The notes under the pieces are model-generated. The model was not told where the DNA came from. It was given only the letters and a program-made list of their open reading frames with translations, and did no database searches. Below, one piece after another: positions 51,300 through 59,637 of a stretch of 59,772 nt of DNA. The translations under genes were made by a program, and so were the position numbers. This DNA comes from an uncultured Clostridia bacterium (GTDB lineage Bacteria > Bacillota > Clostridia > UBA1381): assembly GCA_934501535.1 (NCBI GenBank), contig CAKSUM010000017.1, positions 1 through 59,772 on the forward strand. The letters are read 5' to 3'. Each line of letters begins with the position of its first letter. Position 1 is the first letter of the stretch.

Positions 51300-52189
51300 C
51301 CGCACGCAATGCCGCTGTTCTCCGCACGCGTCACATAGAACTCCGGCTTGCCGCCGCAAAATTCGCGGTATGCCTTGCTCAACGAGTATATATACGGGTC
51401 TACGCGATCATTGGGGACTATGGCAAACAGTCCCCCGTCACCCGTGTATCCGCTGCCGTATGCATCACCCGTCTGCATCGCCAGCCTGTGCAGACGCTGC
51501 ATGCCGCGATTTGTTTTTTGGACGCCTTGCATGTATCTGTCAAGCGCCGCGCCGAATTTCTCAAAATCACCGCCTGCAAGTGCGTCAAGCGCCGACTGTG
51601 CAATCCGCGACTCTCCGTGCACTTCGGCGTATTTCTTTTTATCCGTGTAGCACAGTACAATTTTCACCGCACCGTCGGGCAGAGGCAGATATTGAACATC
51701 TCCGCCGCTCATAACGGCTAAACGGTCTTTTCTTCCGCACATTGCCAGAATATTTTGTCCGTAATTTTCAAAATGCGCGCAAAGCTCCGCAGCCGGGGGC
51801 ACATTTGTGCAAAATCCGCCCAGCGACGCTAAAATCAGCTGCCGATACGGGTGAGATACTTCGCTGTCATAATGCAGCAGCATTTCCGCCCCTCCGATGC
51901 GGACTCCGTATCTTTCCGCCTCAAGAAGAAGCGCACAGATTTTTTTATCGGTATTATTTTCCAGATCGGATTTACTGCAATTTATAAATTTGTTATTATC
52001 CGAAAAATGTACAATCAGCCGTTCGTCCTCCCTGCGCGACAGCGCAATGCAGCCGCCCGTGCTTATGCAGCAGCCTGCCGAAAACCCGCGGCACGAAAAA
52101 AAAGTAATGGGTTTCCCTATAAAATATTCACGTTCCGGCTTTCGTCCGAATCTTTTTTCAAAATCCTCGGATACTTTGTTATAATTCAT
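51296..52189 (-). CDS. Galactokinase-like GHMP protein, degenerate
   Basis: 297-residue protein that follows the galactokinase plan: FEKRFGRKPEREYF at the start, IVLCYTDKKKYAEVHGESRI in the middle, and the GHMP motif III-like YGSGYTGDGGLFAIVP plus a C-terminal YIYSLSKAYREFCG. The N-terminal sugar motif GEHTD is replaced by SCRGFSAGCCISTGG, and the GLSSSA ATP loop is absent. An Asp is kept in GRKDRLA where galactokinases have the catalytic Asp. It is shorter by about 90 residues. ATG at 52189 (GGAG 10 nt upstream) preferred to 52237. Overlaps the neighbouring gene stop by 4 nt. Confidence 0.6.
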   Translation of the reverse strand: MNYNKVSEDFEKRFGRKPEREYFIGKPITFFSCRGFSAGCCISTGGCIALSRREDERLIVHFSDNNKFINCSKSDLENNTDKKICALLLEAERYGVRIGGAEMLLHYDSEVSHPYRQLILASLGGFCTNVPPAAELCAHFENYGQNILAMCGRKDRLAVMSGGDVQYLPLPDGAVKIVLCYTDKKKYAEVHGESRIAQSALDALAGGDFEKFGAALDRYMQGVQKTNRGMQRLHRLAMQTGDAYGSGYTGDGGLFAIVPNDRVDPYIYSLSKAYREFCGGKPEFYVTRAENSGIACG

Positions 52190-52274
52190 ATTTTTCAATC
52201 TCCGTTTTTTCTGCAGCTTTATATGATAATTATTCACAAATTCGCATAGAATTATTTAGTACATTCAAAAAATG

Positions 52275-52302
52275 TTGACATTTTCAAAAAATTTGATATA
52301 AT
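52275..52302 (+). promoter_or_regulatory. Promoter of greA
   Basis: TTGACA (52275-52280), 16-nt spacer, TATAAT (52297-52302) with extended TGA. Confidence 0.85.
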
Positions 52303-52361
52303 GTATTGGTAATACATTTGAATGACTGCACATTTATATAGAAAGAAAGGAAGTAATAAAC

Positions 52362-52871
52362 ATGACTGAAACAAAGGAAATTATACTGACAAAAACGGGA
52401 ATGGAGGCGCTTAAAAACGGTCTGGAATACCTGAAAACAACCAGAAGAAGCGAAATTACCGAAAAAATCAAAATCGCGCGCGGTTTCGGCGATTTGTCGG
52501 AGAATGCCGAATATGACGAGGCAAAAAAGGAGCAGGCAGAGGTTGAGGGAAAAATCAACCAGCTCACAAACATGACAAAATATGCCCGTACCGTATCGGA
52601 CAGCGAAATCAAAGAAGGCGTTGTCTGCATAGGCAATTCTCTTGAAATCCAGGAAGTGGGCGAAGATGAAATCGAATCATATGCATTCGTAAGCGCAGAT
52701 GAAATTGAAATGTATTCCATACTTAATGCCGGAAAAGATGATGTTCTTCTTTCCGCAAATTCCCCGGTGGGCAAATCCCTTGCAGGTCACAAGGCAGGCG
52801 AAACCGTATCCGTAACAACCCCGGTCTGCACAATTGATTTCAAAATCGTTAAAGTTGAAAAATACAACTGA
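52362..52871 (+). CDS. greA: Transcription elongation factor GreA
   Basis: 169-residue factor that rescues backtracked RNA polymerase by stimulating transcript cleavage. The coiled-coil finger with ARGFGDLSENAEYDEAKKEQ (the catalytic acidic tip) is intact, followed by the FKBP-like C-terminal domain (SPVGKSLAGHKAGETVSV). The linker is somewhat longer than in E. coli GreA. It is monocistronic with its own promoter and terminator. Confidence 0.95.
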   Translation: MTETKEIILTKTGMEALKNGLEYLKTTRRSEITEKIKIARGFGDLSENAEYDEAKKEQAEVEGKINQLTNMTKYARTVSDSEIKEGVVCIGNSLEIQEVGEDEIESYAFVSADEIEMYSILNAGKDDVLLSANSPVGKSLAGHKAGETVSVTTPVCTIDFKIVKVEKYN

Positions 52872-52883
52872 TTTTATGCCGGT

Positions 52884-52927
52884 AAAACCGCAAATGTGCC
52901 GCACAGTGCATTTTTTGCGGTTTTTTT
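52884..52927 (+). terminator. Terminator after greA
   Basis: AAAACCGCAAATG (52884-52896) and CATTTTTTGCGGTTTT (52909-52924) form the stem; the T-run continues to 52927. Confidence 0.85.
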
Positions 52928-52952
52928 GTGTATAAAATATCTTTTATTTCGA

Positions 52953-52981
52953 TTGACATATTATCCAAACGGTATTATAAT
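52953..52981 (+). promoter_or_regulatory. Promoter of the kdgK operon
   Basis: TTGACA (52953-52958), 17-nt spacer, TATAAT (52976-52981). The leader to the start codon is about 78 nt; it contains a GCCGCACC/GTGCGGC-like dyad near 53035-53049. Confidence 0.85.
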
Positions 52982-53065
52982 AAAAGTAACGAAAATAAGG
53001 CGTGCCCGAATTGAGCCGCCGACTGATAATCTATGCCGCACCGTGCGGCAGAAACGGAGAATATT

Positions 53066-54070
53066 ATGGCAAAAATTGTAACATTGGGCGAGCTTTTGAT
53101 GCGTCTGTCACCGCCGGGACACGAGCGTTTTGCGCAGGCAAGCCGGTTTGACGTAATTTTCGGCGGCGGCGAAGCAAACGTTGCCGCGTCACTCGCGATG
53201 CTGGGGCATGATGCGGAATTTGTGACAAAACTCCCCGAAAACCCCGTAGCACACGGCGCTGCCGGATATTTAAGACGTTCGGGCGTCAGGACCGACAATA
53301 TAGTCTACGGCGGAAACCGCATGGGAGTTTATTTTTTTGAATCCGGTGCGTCGGTTCGTCCGTCCGCCGTTATTTATGACCGCGCAGGCTCCTCATTTTC
53401 CGAGGCGGAAACGTCTGATTTTGACTTTGCGAAAATTTTTAAAGGTGCGGATTTGTTTCATATATCCGGCATAACGCCTGCCGTATCGGACAAGTGTGCG
53501 CTGCTTGCGGAAACTGCGTTAAAGACCGCAAAAAACAGCGGCATAACCATATCGTTCGACATAAATTTCCGCCGCAAGCTGTGGAATACCGAAAAAGCGT
53601 CCGGGGTACTGCCCAATCTTGTTCGCTATGCGGACATATGCTTTGCCAATTCATGGGACGCGGCTAACCTTTTGGGTGTCGATGTTGACGAAAACGCGCC
53701 GTTTGACGAGGGTGCGCGCAAAATGAGTGAAAAGTACGGTTTTCGCTATGTCATTGCGTCCGACCGCACAAGCCGTTCCGCATCGTCCAACGATTACAGT
53801 GCGATGATTTATTCACACGAGGACGGCTGTGTGTATCATTCGAGAAAATACACAATAGATTCGATTGTCGACCGCGTCGGTACCGGCGACGCCTTTGCCG
53901 GCGGTGTGCTGTGCGGTATTCTGGACGGAAAAGACTGCCTTAATGCCGTCGAGTTCGGCACTGCGGCAGCCGTTTTGAAGCACACAATTCCCGGTGACAT
54001 CAGCTGCATTACGCGCGCAGAGGTTGAGGCTCTTGCAGAGGGCAGCGGTTCGCTGCGCGTACAGAGGTAG
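53066..54070 (+). CDS. kdgK: 2-keto-3-deoxygluconate kinase-like PfkB sugar kinase
   Basis: 334-residue PfkB/ribokinase-family kinase. GELLMRLSPPGHERF with FGGGEANVAASLAMLG at the N-terminus and the PfkB signature DRVGTGDAFAGGVLCG (catalytic Asp, about residue 278) are present. The context decides the substrate: a KDPG aldolase is encoded 580 bp downstream in the same operon, so it probably makes KDPG from KDG, an intermediate of hexuronate (pectin) degradation. Start at 53066 with GGAG 6 nt upstream; the ATG at 53033 is not needed. Confidence 0.88.
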   Translation: MAKIVTLGELLMRLSPPGHERFAQASRFDVIFGGGEANVAASLAMLGHDAEFVTKLPENPVAHGAAGYLRRSGVRTDNIVYGGNRMGVYFFESGASVRPSAVIYDRAGSSFSEAETSDFDFAKIFKGADLFHISGITPAVSDKCALLAETALKTAKNSGITISFDINFRRKLWNTEKASGVLPNLVRYADICFANSWDAANLLGVDVDENAPFDEGARKMSEKYGFRYVIASDRTSRSASSNDYSAMIYSHEDGCVYHSRKYTIDSIVDRVGTGDAFAGGVLCGILDGKDCLNAVEFGTAAAVLKHTIPGDISCITRAEVEALAEGSGSLRVQR

Positions 54071-54075
54071 CCGTC

Positions 54076-54648
54076 ATGGACATATTTGAAGCGCTTTATG
54101 CGCGGCGTACTATACGCAAATTCAGCCGCAAACCAATTGACCGCGGCATTTTATACAAGCTGATTGACTGCGCGCGGCTTGCACCGAGCGCCGCGAACCT
54201 CCAGCCCATAAAATATTCCGTTATAGATACGGAAGAAATGACCGGGAAAGTTTTTCCGCTCACAAAATGGGCAGGCTATGAACCCGCGGCTGCTCCGAAA
54301 AAAGGTGAAGAACCCACCGCTTACATAGCCGTTTTGGGCGACAATTCCGTCAGCAAGACAACGCAGTCCTGCGATTCGGGGCTGGCTATGGCTGCAATAT
54401 GCTATGCAGCCGAGGGTATGGGGCTTGGCAGCTGCATACTCGGCGCAATCGACCGCGAAAAAACAGCCGAGCTTTTAAAGCTCGGCGAAAATCTTCATGT
54501 GCTGTATCTGATTGCGCTCGGTTATCCGGCGCAGGAAAGCGAAGTCACCAACGCTGCGGAGGACATAAAATATTACCTCAGCGATGATAAGCTGTACGTT
54601 CCGAAACGTACACTCAACGAAATAATAATAAACTATCGGGAGAAATAA
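54076..54648 (+). CDS. Nitroreductase-family oxidoreductase
   Basis: 190-residue FMN-dependent protein. ARRTIRKFSRKPIDRGILYK, ARLAPSAANLQPIKY and the C-terminal half GLGSCILGAIDREK mark the family. LTKWAGYEPA and the KYYLSDDKLYVPKRTLNEII end are typical for clostridial members. Electron donor is presumably NAD(P)H. Its role in a KDG-degradation operon is not known; it may be an unrelated passenger. It starts 5 nt after kdgK. Confidence 0.88.
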   Translation: MDIFEALYARRTIRKFSRKPIDRGILYKLIDCARLAPSAANLQPIKYSVIDTEEMTGKVFPLTKWAGYEPAAAPKKGEEPTAYIAVLGDNSVSKTTQSCDSGLAMAAICYAAEGMGLGSCILGAIDREKTAELLKLGENLHVLYLIALGYPAQESEVTNAAEDIKYYLSDDKLYVPKRTLNEIIINYREK

Positions 54649-54650
54649 TC

Positions 54651-55604
54651 ATGAACATTTTAAAAGAACTTGAAAATATCGGAATAATTCCGGTTGTATG
54701 CATAAATGACGCAGACAAATCGGAAAAACTTGCAAAAGCCTTGATTGACGGCGGATTACCGGCTGCGGAAATCACATTCCGCACCGATGCGGCGGAGGAA
54801 TCAATCCGCCGGATAAGCGCTGCCTTCCCGGATATGGCTGTAGGCGCAGGCACGGTTCTGACAACAGAACAGGCAGACGCGGCCGTAAAAGCAGGCGCAA
54901 AATTTATTGTAAGCCCGGGATTTAACCCGAAAGTTGTTTCATGGTGCACGGAAAACAAAATCCCGGTTCTGCCCGGCTGCACCACTCCCTCGGAAATCGA
55001 ACAGGCTATCGAAATGGGGCTTGATACGGTAAAATTCTTTCCGGCAGAACAAAGCGGAGGACTGGCAAAAATCAAAGCGCTTTCGGCGCCGTACACCAAT
55101 ATCCGATTTATGCCCACAGGCGGAATAAACCTTAAAAATATGTACGAATATCTGTCATTCAAGAAAATCATTGCCTGCGGCGGCAGCTTTATGGTAAAAA
55201 ATGATGACATTGATTCGGAAAACTGGGATGCAATCACATCGGCGGCGCGCGAAACGGTAAAGGCACTGCTTGATTTTAGGCTTGCGCATATAGGAATAAA
55301 TTCGGATAACGCGTCAGGCACCGCTCACCGCATTGCAGACATATTCGGCGGCGACGTCACGGGAGAGGACGCACCCGGAGTTTTTGCATGCGGAATATTT
55401 GAGCTGATGAAACAGCCATCAGGCGGAAAATGCGGTCACATCGCCGTTTCCACACCGAATGTTGAACGGGCGGTGTACTACCTGAAAAAACGCGGCGTAC
55501 AGTTTGATGAAGCCTCGGCAAAATACAGCCCCGACGGTGTACTGTTTTTCATTTATCTTTGCGACGATTTCGACGGATTTAAAATACACCTGATAAAAGC
55601 ATAA
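54651..55604 (+). CDS. eda: KDPG aldolase fused to a VOC-like domain
   Basis: 317-residue protein. Residues 1-205 form a complete 2-dehydro-3-deoxyphosphogluconate aldolase: IIPVVCINDADKSEKLAKAL, GGLPAAEITFRTDAAEESI (Glu), VGAGTVLTTEQA, SPGFNPKVVSWC, DTVKFFPAEQSGG (Schiff-base Lys) and FMPTGGINLKN. From about 212 to the end there is a separate VOC/glyoxalase-type beta-alpha-beta unit (RLAHIGINSDNASGTAHRIA, GHIAVSTPNVERAVYYLKKR, GFKIHLIKA). The aldolase splits KDPG into pyruvate and glyceraldehyde 3-phosphate. The extra domain may bind a metal or an oligomer partner. Starts 2 nt after the nitroreductase. Confidence 0.9.
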   Translation: MNILKELENIGIIPVVCINDADKSEKLAKALIDGGLPAAEITFRTDAAEESIRRISAAFPDMAVGAGTVLTTEQADAAVKAGAKFIVSPGFNPKVVSWCTENKIPVLPGCTTPSEIEQAIEMGLDTVKFFPAEQSGGLAKIKALSAPYTNIRFMPTGGINLKNMYEYLSFKKIIACGGSFMVKNDDIDSENWDAITSAARETVKALLDFRLAHIGINSDNASGTAHRIADIFGGDVTGEDAPGVFACGIFELMKQPSGGKCGHIAVSTPNVERAVYYLKKRGVQFDEASAKYSPDGVLFFIYLCDDFDGFKIHLIKA

Positions 55605-55692
55605 CAAATAAATATCCATCCGCTACGTTTTGAAACATTAAAATAAAAGCAGACACAAGCAAAACACAGCGGACGGCTCTCATTGTATAAAG

Positions 55693-55733
55693 AAAACGGC
55701 ACCGGGCGGTATTTTCCGTCCGTGCCGTTTTTT
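55693..55733. terminator. Terminator between eda and prs
   Basis: AAAACGGCACCGGGCGG (55693-55709) pairs with CCGTCCGTGCCGTTTT (55716-55731), trailing T-run on the plus strand and A-run on the left. Works for the eda operon and probably for the convergent prs gene. The rest of 55605-55866 holds nothing else recognisable. Confidence 0.8.
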
Positions 55734-55866
55734 ATTGTTTTATTTCGCCGCAACAGGCATAGAATGACATACTCCGCATCATAACATATCAGTCAGTCAT
55801 TTCTGCGGCAGCATTTCAAAGCTGTCAGTGACAATTGCTCACGGTGAATTGTCCGTGGCTATCCTA

Positions 55867-57006
55867 TTACTTGTTGTTTTTCTCCTCGTTGAGTCTTGCG
55901 AGCAGTTTTTCAATTCGCTGAGCCGGAACGAGCAGATTACTTATCGTGTCATCGTGGTTGAGCGTGTTGATGATAAGTGAAATATACTTTGACATATCAA
56001 CTTCGCAGTACCACTCTTTCTTAAACAGCTCCGGCATGCGGTAGATAAGGTTTGTTGTGAATACCTTTGAGATTTCTCCCTTTTTATAAGCCTCATCAAA
56101 TTTGTCAAGACCGTTGCAGAAAAGTCCGAAAGCGGTAAAGATGAAAATTCTCTTTGCGCCCTGTTCTTTCAGCTTTTTGCCTATTTCAAGCACCGATTCA
56201 CCGCTTGAAATCATGTCATCAATAATCATGACATCTTTTCCGGCAACATCACGTCCGAGATAAACATGTGCCTCAATGGGATTTTTTCCGTCTACTATAA
56301 TGGAGTAGTTTCTTCTCTTGTAATACATTCCGAGATCCAGCCCGAGCACGGACGAATAATACATCGCGCGCTTCATACCGCCCTCATCGGGGGATATAAC
56401 TATTGTATCTTCTTTATTAAAAGAAATATCCGGAACCTGTCTTGACAGAGCCTTTATCATCTGATAGGTAGTCTGCACATCATCAAAGCCCGACAGCGGA
56501 ATTGCATTCTGTACTCTTGAGTCATGTGCGTCGAATGTAATAATATTGGACACGCCCATTTGTACCAGTTCCTGCAGAGCCATTGCGCAGTCCAGCGATT
56601 CTCTTGCCGTACGGCGGTGCTGTCTGCCCTCATACAGCATCGGCATTACAACCGTAACGCGTCTTGCTTTTCCCGAAATCGCGGCGATAATGCGCTTTAG
56701 ATCCTGGTAGTGATCGTCCGGGCTCATGCGGTTTTCCACGCCGTACATGCTGTACGTAATGCCGTGGTTAAACATATCGCAGATAATGTAAACGTCATGA
56801 CCTCTGACCGTTTCGTTAATAACGCACTTTGCTTCTCCCGAGCCGAAACGCGGACACTTGATATGCGTTATGTAGCTTTCCTCGTCCTCGTAATCCTTGC
56901 GGAACTGACGCAGATACCAGTCAATTTTGTCCGTGATTTCCTCACAGCCGCGCATGCTTATAATGCTCAGTCTGCCGTAAATCGGTTTATTCGTATTTTC
57001 TTCCAT
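55867..57006 (-). CDS. prs: Ribose-phosphate pyrophosphokinase (clostridial long form)
   Basis: 379-residue PRPP synthetase variant that makes 5-phosphoribosyl-1-pyrophosphate from ribose 5-phosphate and ATP. It is longer than the classical ~315-residue enzyme. MPMLYEGRQHRRTARESLDC (flexible loop), ITFDAHDSRVQNAI, VISPDEGGMKRAMYYS and the PRPP-binding DVMIIDDMISSGES are present. GGGAGG lies 6 nt before the ATG. Transcribed alone from TTGAAA-17-TATAAA. Confidence 0.9.
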   Translation of the reverse strand: MEENTNKPIYGRLSIISMRGCEEITDKIDWYLRQFRKDYEDEESYITHIKCPRFGSGEAKCVINETVRGHDVYIICDMFNHGITYSMYGVENRMSPDDHYQDLKRIIAAISGKARRVTVVMPMLYEGRQHRRTARESLDCAMALQELVQMGVSNIITFDAHDSRVQNAIPLSGFDDVQTTYQMIKALSRQVPDISFNKEDTIVISPDEGGMKRAMYYSSVLGLDLGMYYKRRNYSIIVDGKNPIEAHVYLGRDVAGKDVMIIDDMISSGESVLEIGKKLKEQGAKRIFIFTAFGLFCNGLDKFDEAYKKGEISKVFTTNLIYRMPELFKKEWYCEVDMSKYISLIINTLNHDDTISNLLVPAQRIEKLLARLNEEKNNK

Positions 57007-57046
57007 GATATTCCTCCCATATTAAGTTGCACAGTTTACATATATA

Positions 57047-57075
57047 TTTATACCATATTTCGTCAATTTTTTCAA
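57047..57075 (-). promoter_or_regulatory. Promoter of prs
   Basis: Minus-strand TTGAAA (57070-57075), 17-nt spacer, TATAAA (57047-57052) with TGG in front. Confidence 0.65.
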
Positions 57076-57127
57076 GGTGAAATATCAATATCGTCAAACC
57101 CGACAAATTTATACGGCAAATAATGTT

Positions 57128-57673
57128 TTATTTGTACATTTTTTCAATGCCGTGTGCGGACAAAAATCTCATTACAAGGTAAAGTACGGCAACCTCCGCG
57201 AGCAGAGCGGAGATATTTTTGATAAAATGACTTGACAAATAGAAAAGATACCCTTTCTGCGTAATTACCGTGAGCCAGTATGCGTTAAGCAAAGTATTCA
57301 AAAGCATGTTCACGGAAAATTTTGCGGCCGCGGTACGCATAAGCAGCCATTTCCCCTTGCCGCGGTAAAGGATTAACCCGTAAATCAGGCCCGAGAGCAC
57401 CGCCGTGACCGTAAACCCCGGGAAGAAACTGCCGGACGGAAAAACGTTTGCGCCGATTATGTCGCCGCAAAAGCCGACCGCCATAGCCGGAACCGGCCCG
57501 AACAGCCAGCCGGTGAGCGCCATGGGCACGAACGTAAACGAAATGCGCAGCTGAGGAGTTATTTGCAGCTTCGCCGCATACAGCGCAACATACAGCGCCG
57601 TCATTATCGCAGACGCGCAAATAACCCTTGTGTTTTTTAAATTTCTTGCAGACTGAATAAAATTTTTTACCAT
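57128..57673 (-). CDS. folT: Folate ECF transporter S component
   Basis: 181-residue substrate-binding membrane protein of an energy-coupling-factor transporter. Six predicted helices; ASAIMTALYVALYAAKLQIT with PQLRISFTFVPMALTGWLFG and GPVPAMAVGFCGDIIGANVF are typical of the folate/FolT group. The leader upstream is a THF riboswitch, which confirms folate uptake. Start at 57673 with AGGAGGTG 8 nt upstream; an ATG at 57859 would put the aptamer in the coding region. ECF ATPases are not in the window. Confidence 0.92.
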   Translation of the reverse strand: MVKNFIQSARNLKNTRVICASAIMTALYVALYAAKLQITPQLRISFTFVPMALTGWLFGPVPAMAVGFCGDIIGANVFPSGSFFPGFTVTAVLSGLIYGLILYRGKGKWLLMRTAAAKFSVNMLLNTLLNAYWLTVITQKGYLFYLSSHFIKNISALLAEVAVLYLVMRFLSAHGIEKMYK

Positions 57674-57681
57674 AAAAAATA

Positions 57682-57734
57682 CACCTCCTGAAAGTTTGCT
57701 GCTTAATAGAGGTGCATAAAAATATATATCCTCT
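57682..57734 (-). promoter_or_regulatory. Expression platform sequestering the folT ribosome binding site
   Basis: The SD AGGAGGTG (57682-57689 on the minus strand) can pair with CACCTCT (57708-57714). The same CACCTCT can pair with AGAGG (57730-57734), which adjoins the aptamer. The competition would hide or expose the ribosome binding site. Confidence 0.65.
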
Positions 57735-57739
57735 GTACG

Positions 57740-57836
57740 GCAGCGGGATGCGGACGCCGAACCGCAAGCAAAGGCTTTTCGTCCGCGCGGCAACTCCCCG
57801 TCCGCCCGGCACTTTACGCTCGGTATCCTACTCTGC
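57740..57836 (-). promoter_or_regulatory. Tetrahydrofolate (THF) riboswitch
   Basis: On the minus strand the 97-nt aptamer begins GCAGAGTAGG and ends in ATCCCGCTGC, with GTAAAGTGCC, GGGGAGTTGCC, CGGACGAAAAGC and GCGGTTCGG in consensus order; the outer GCAG/CTGC stem closes it. This is a close match to the known THF aptamer and sits before a folate transporter gene. Confidence 0.92.
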
Positions 57837-57847
57837 AAATTTATTCC

Positions 57848-57876
57848 ATTATACACCATTGCGCATCATATTGCAA
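57848..57876 (-). promoter_or_regulatory. Promoter of folT
   Basis: Minus-strand TTGCAA (57871-57876), 17-nt spacer, TATAAT (57848-57853) after TGGTG. Transcript starts just before the riboswitch. Confidence 0.8.
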
Positions 57877-57904
57877 CAGTTTTTTCAAAAAAAATCCGCA
57901 CTGC

Positions 57905-57933
57905 TTGACATAATCGCAGAAATATACTATAAT
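57905..57933 (+). promoter_or_regulatory. Promoter of the membrane protein-ricT operon
   Basis: TTGACA (57905-57910), 17-nt spacer, TATAAT (57928-57933), a full consensus. The ~95-nt leader has GC-rich dyads but no riboswitch that I recognise. Confidence 0.9.
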
Positions 57934-58035
57934 AAATACGTTATCAGAAGATGAGGCGCGTTTTTGGGGAATACCGATATTCCACTGCGGCGCGCGGTTT
58001 TGTGCCGCAGACGGCTGCGGCGGAATGGAGCAACA

Positions 58036-58488
58036 ATGTTTACGGAAACACGCAAATCCGGCATAAAGCAATTTTTATCCGGGCTTATGTTTATGCTGTG
58101 CGCATACACCGCGGCAATAATCCTGCGGGGACTTTTACCGAACCGCATATTGCTGCGGACTGTAATTACCATAGTTATGTACTGCGCGGCGGTTTATGTG
58201 ATTTACATACGCTATGCCGCGGTCTATACCTATATTCTCGGCAAAAAATCGCTGACGGCATTTGTACGCGCCGGGCGGCGAACCGATGAGATTACCGTGA
58301 ATTACAACAAAATAAGCAGTGTTTCATACGGAAAACGCTTTCATGCTCCGCTGTCACACAAGACTTTTACAACATCTCTTCTGCCTAACAAAAATTACTG
58401 CTGTATTATATATAATAAAGATAAAAATGCACTTATCATAGAAGTAAGTGAAGATTTTTACAACAAGCTGAAGGAGCGTGTCAAATGA
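58036..58488 (+). CDS. Small membrane protein upstream of ricT
   Basis: 150-residue protein, not assigned to a family. Two helices at about 11-28 and 38-62 (FLSGLMFMLCAYTAAIIL, TVITIVMYCAAVYVIYI) are followed by a soluble ~85-residue C-terminal part that looks beta-rich (DEITVNYNKISSVSYGKRF, CCIIYNKDKNALIIEV), reminiscent of bacterial PH-like domains, but this is only an impression. Start at 58036 with GGAG upstream; the ATG at 57964 lacks an SD. Overlaps ricT by 4 nt. Confidence 0.75.
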   Translation: MFTETRKSGIKQFLSGLMFMLCAYTAAIILRGLLPNRILLRTVITIVMYCAAVYVIYIRYAAVYTYILGKKSLTAFVRAGRRTDEITVNYNKISSVSYGKRFHAPLSHKTFTTSLLPNKNYCCIIYNKDKNALIIEVSEDFYNKLKERVK

Positions 58489-59357
58489 CAAAAATAGTTG
58501 GCGTAAGATTTAAACCGGTAGGAAAAATATACTACTTCAACCCCGCCGGGCTTGATCTGAAAAGTAACGACAGCGTCATAGTGGAAACATCGCGCGGTAT
58601 AGAGATGGGCAAGGTTGCCGCACCGCCGCACGAAATTGACGAAAGTAAACTCACCAAGCCGCTGCGCGATGTAATCCGCCTTGCCACTCAGAGCGATATA
58701 GACCATGCAAATGACAATCACGAAAAAGAGCGCGAGGCATTAAAAATCTGCAGCGAAAAAATAGCCAAGCATAATCTTGAAATGAAGCTGATTGACGTCG
58801 AGTACACTTTCGATAGAAGCAAAATCTTGTTTTATTTTTCCGCCGAGGGACGAATTGACTTCCGTGAACTGGTAAAAGACCTCGCAACGGTATTCCACAC
58901 GAGAATTGAGCTGCGCCAAATCGGCATACGCGATGAATCGAAAATTCTCGGAAGTATCGGAATTTGCGGACGTGAGCTGTGCTGTTCCAGATTTCTTGAC
59001 GAATTTCAGCCCGTGTCCATAAAAATGGCAAAAGAACAGGGCTTGTCACTCAACCCGACCAAAATTTCGGGAAACTGCGGAAGGCTCATGTGCTGTCTAA
59101 AATACGAACAGGAGGCATATGAGGACTTGCTGCGAATCACACCGCGCCAGGGTGCGTCCGTCATGACGCCGCAGGGACGCGGAACGGTAGAATATGTGAA
59201 TATTCTTAAAGGCAAGGTAAAGGTTAAAATCGAGGGAGATAAGGAATCCTCCGTATCGGAATTTGACGTTAAAGACCTGAAAATACTGAAAAAAGGAAAA
59301 AACAGTGATTTTATTGAAAAAAAAGACGAAGAAATTTTAAAATCACTTGAAGAATGA
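58485..59357 (+). CDS. ricT: PSP1-domain protein RicT (YaaT)
   Basis: 290-residue cytosolic protein. VGVRFKPVGKIYYFNPAGLD, RGIEMGKVAAPP, VEYTFDRSKILFYFSAEGR and the Cys-rich signature IGICGRELCCSRFL with KISGNCGRLMCCLKYEQE are conserved; the cysteines hold Fe-S clusters in the RicA/RicF/RicT complex that helps RNase Y maturation in B. subtilis. Normally near holB/yabA; here it is coupled to an unknown membrane protein and followed by a ferredoxin. Confidence 0.94.
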   Translation: MTKIVGVRFKPVGKIYYFNPAGLDLKSNDSVIVETSRGIEMGKVAAPPHEIDESKLTKPLRDVIRLATQSDIDHANDNHEKEREALKICSEKIAKHNLEMKLIDVEYTFDRSKILFYFSAEGRIDFRELVKDLATVFHTRIELRQIGIRDESKILGSIGICGRELCCSRFLDEFQPVSIKMAKEQGLSLNPTKISGNCGRLMCCLKYEQEAYEDLLRITPRQGASVMTPQGRGTVEYVNILKGKVKVKIEGDKESSVSEFDVKDLKILKKGKNSDFIEKKDEEILKSLEE

Positions 59358-59375
59358 AAAAAAGTGTGATATACT
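59347..59375 (+). promoter_or_regulatory. Promoter of the ferredoxin gene
   Basis: TTGAAG (59347-59352), 17-nt spacer, TATACT (59370-59375) with extended TGA. The -35 lies in the last codons of ricT. Confidence 0.7.
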
Positions 59376-59405
59376 TATATCAACTTAATCAAGGAGGTGT
59401 TCTAA

Positions 59406-59576
59406 ATGGCTTATAAAATTTCAGAAGATTGCATCAGCTGCGGCGCTTGTGCTGCTGAATGTCCGGTAAGTGCTATTTCAGAGGGCGATTCACAATATGT
59501 TATCGACGCTGATACATGTATCGAGTGCGGTGCCTGCGCAGGCGTATGTCCGGTAGGAGCTCCCGCTCAGGACTAA
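59406..59576 (+). CDS. 2[4Fe-4S] ferredoxin
   Basis: 56-residue clostridial ferredoxin, too short to be noticed easily. Two cluster motifs: CISCGACAAECPVSAI and CIECGACAGVCPVGAP, each CxxCxxCxxxCP. It transfers electrons at low potential, for example to radical SAM enzymes, pyruvate:ferredoxin oxidoreductase or hydrogenase. AAGGAGGTG lies 8 nt before the ATG. Monocistronic. Confidence 0.96.
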   Translation: MAYKISEDCISCGACAAECPVSAISEGDSQYVIDADTCIECGACAGVCPVGAPAQD

Positions 59577-59637
59577 TTAAAGGTTGATGACAAGCGGTTA
59601 TCGGCAGGCAAAAAACTGCCGGTCGGTCTCCGTGCAG

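Noticed and set aside
51266..52249. Plus-strand ORFs opposite the galactokinase-like gene
   Set aside because: They are antisense shadows without SD; the minus-strand frame has family features and an SD.
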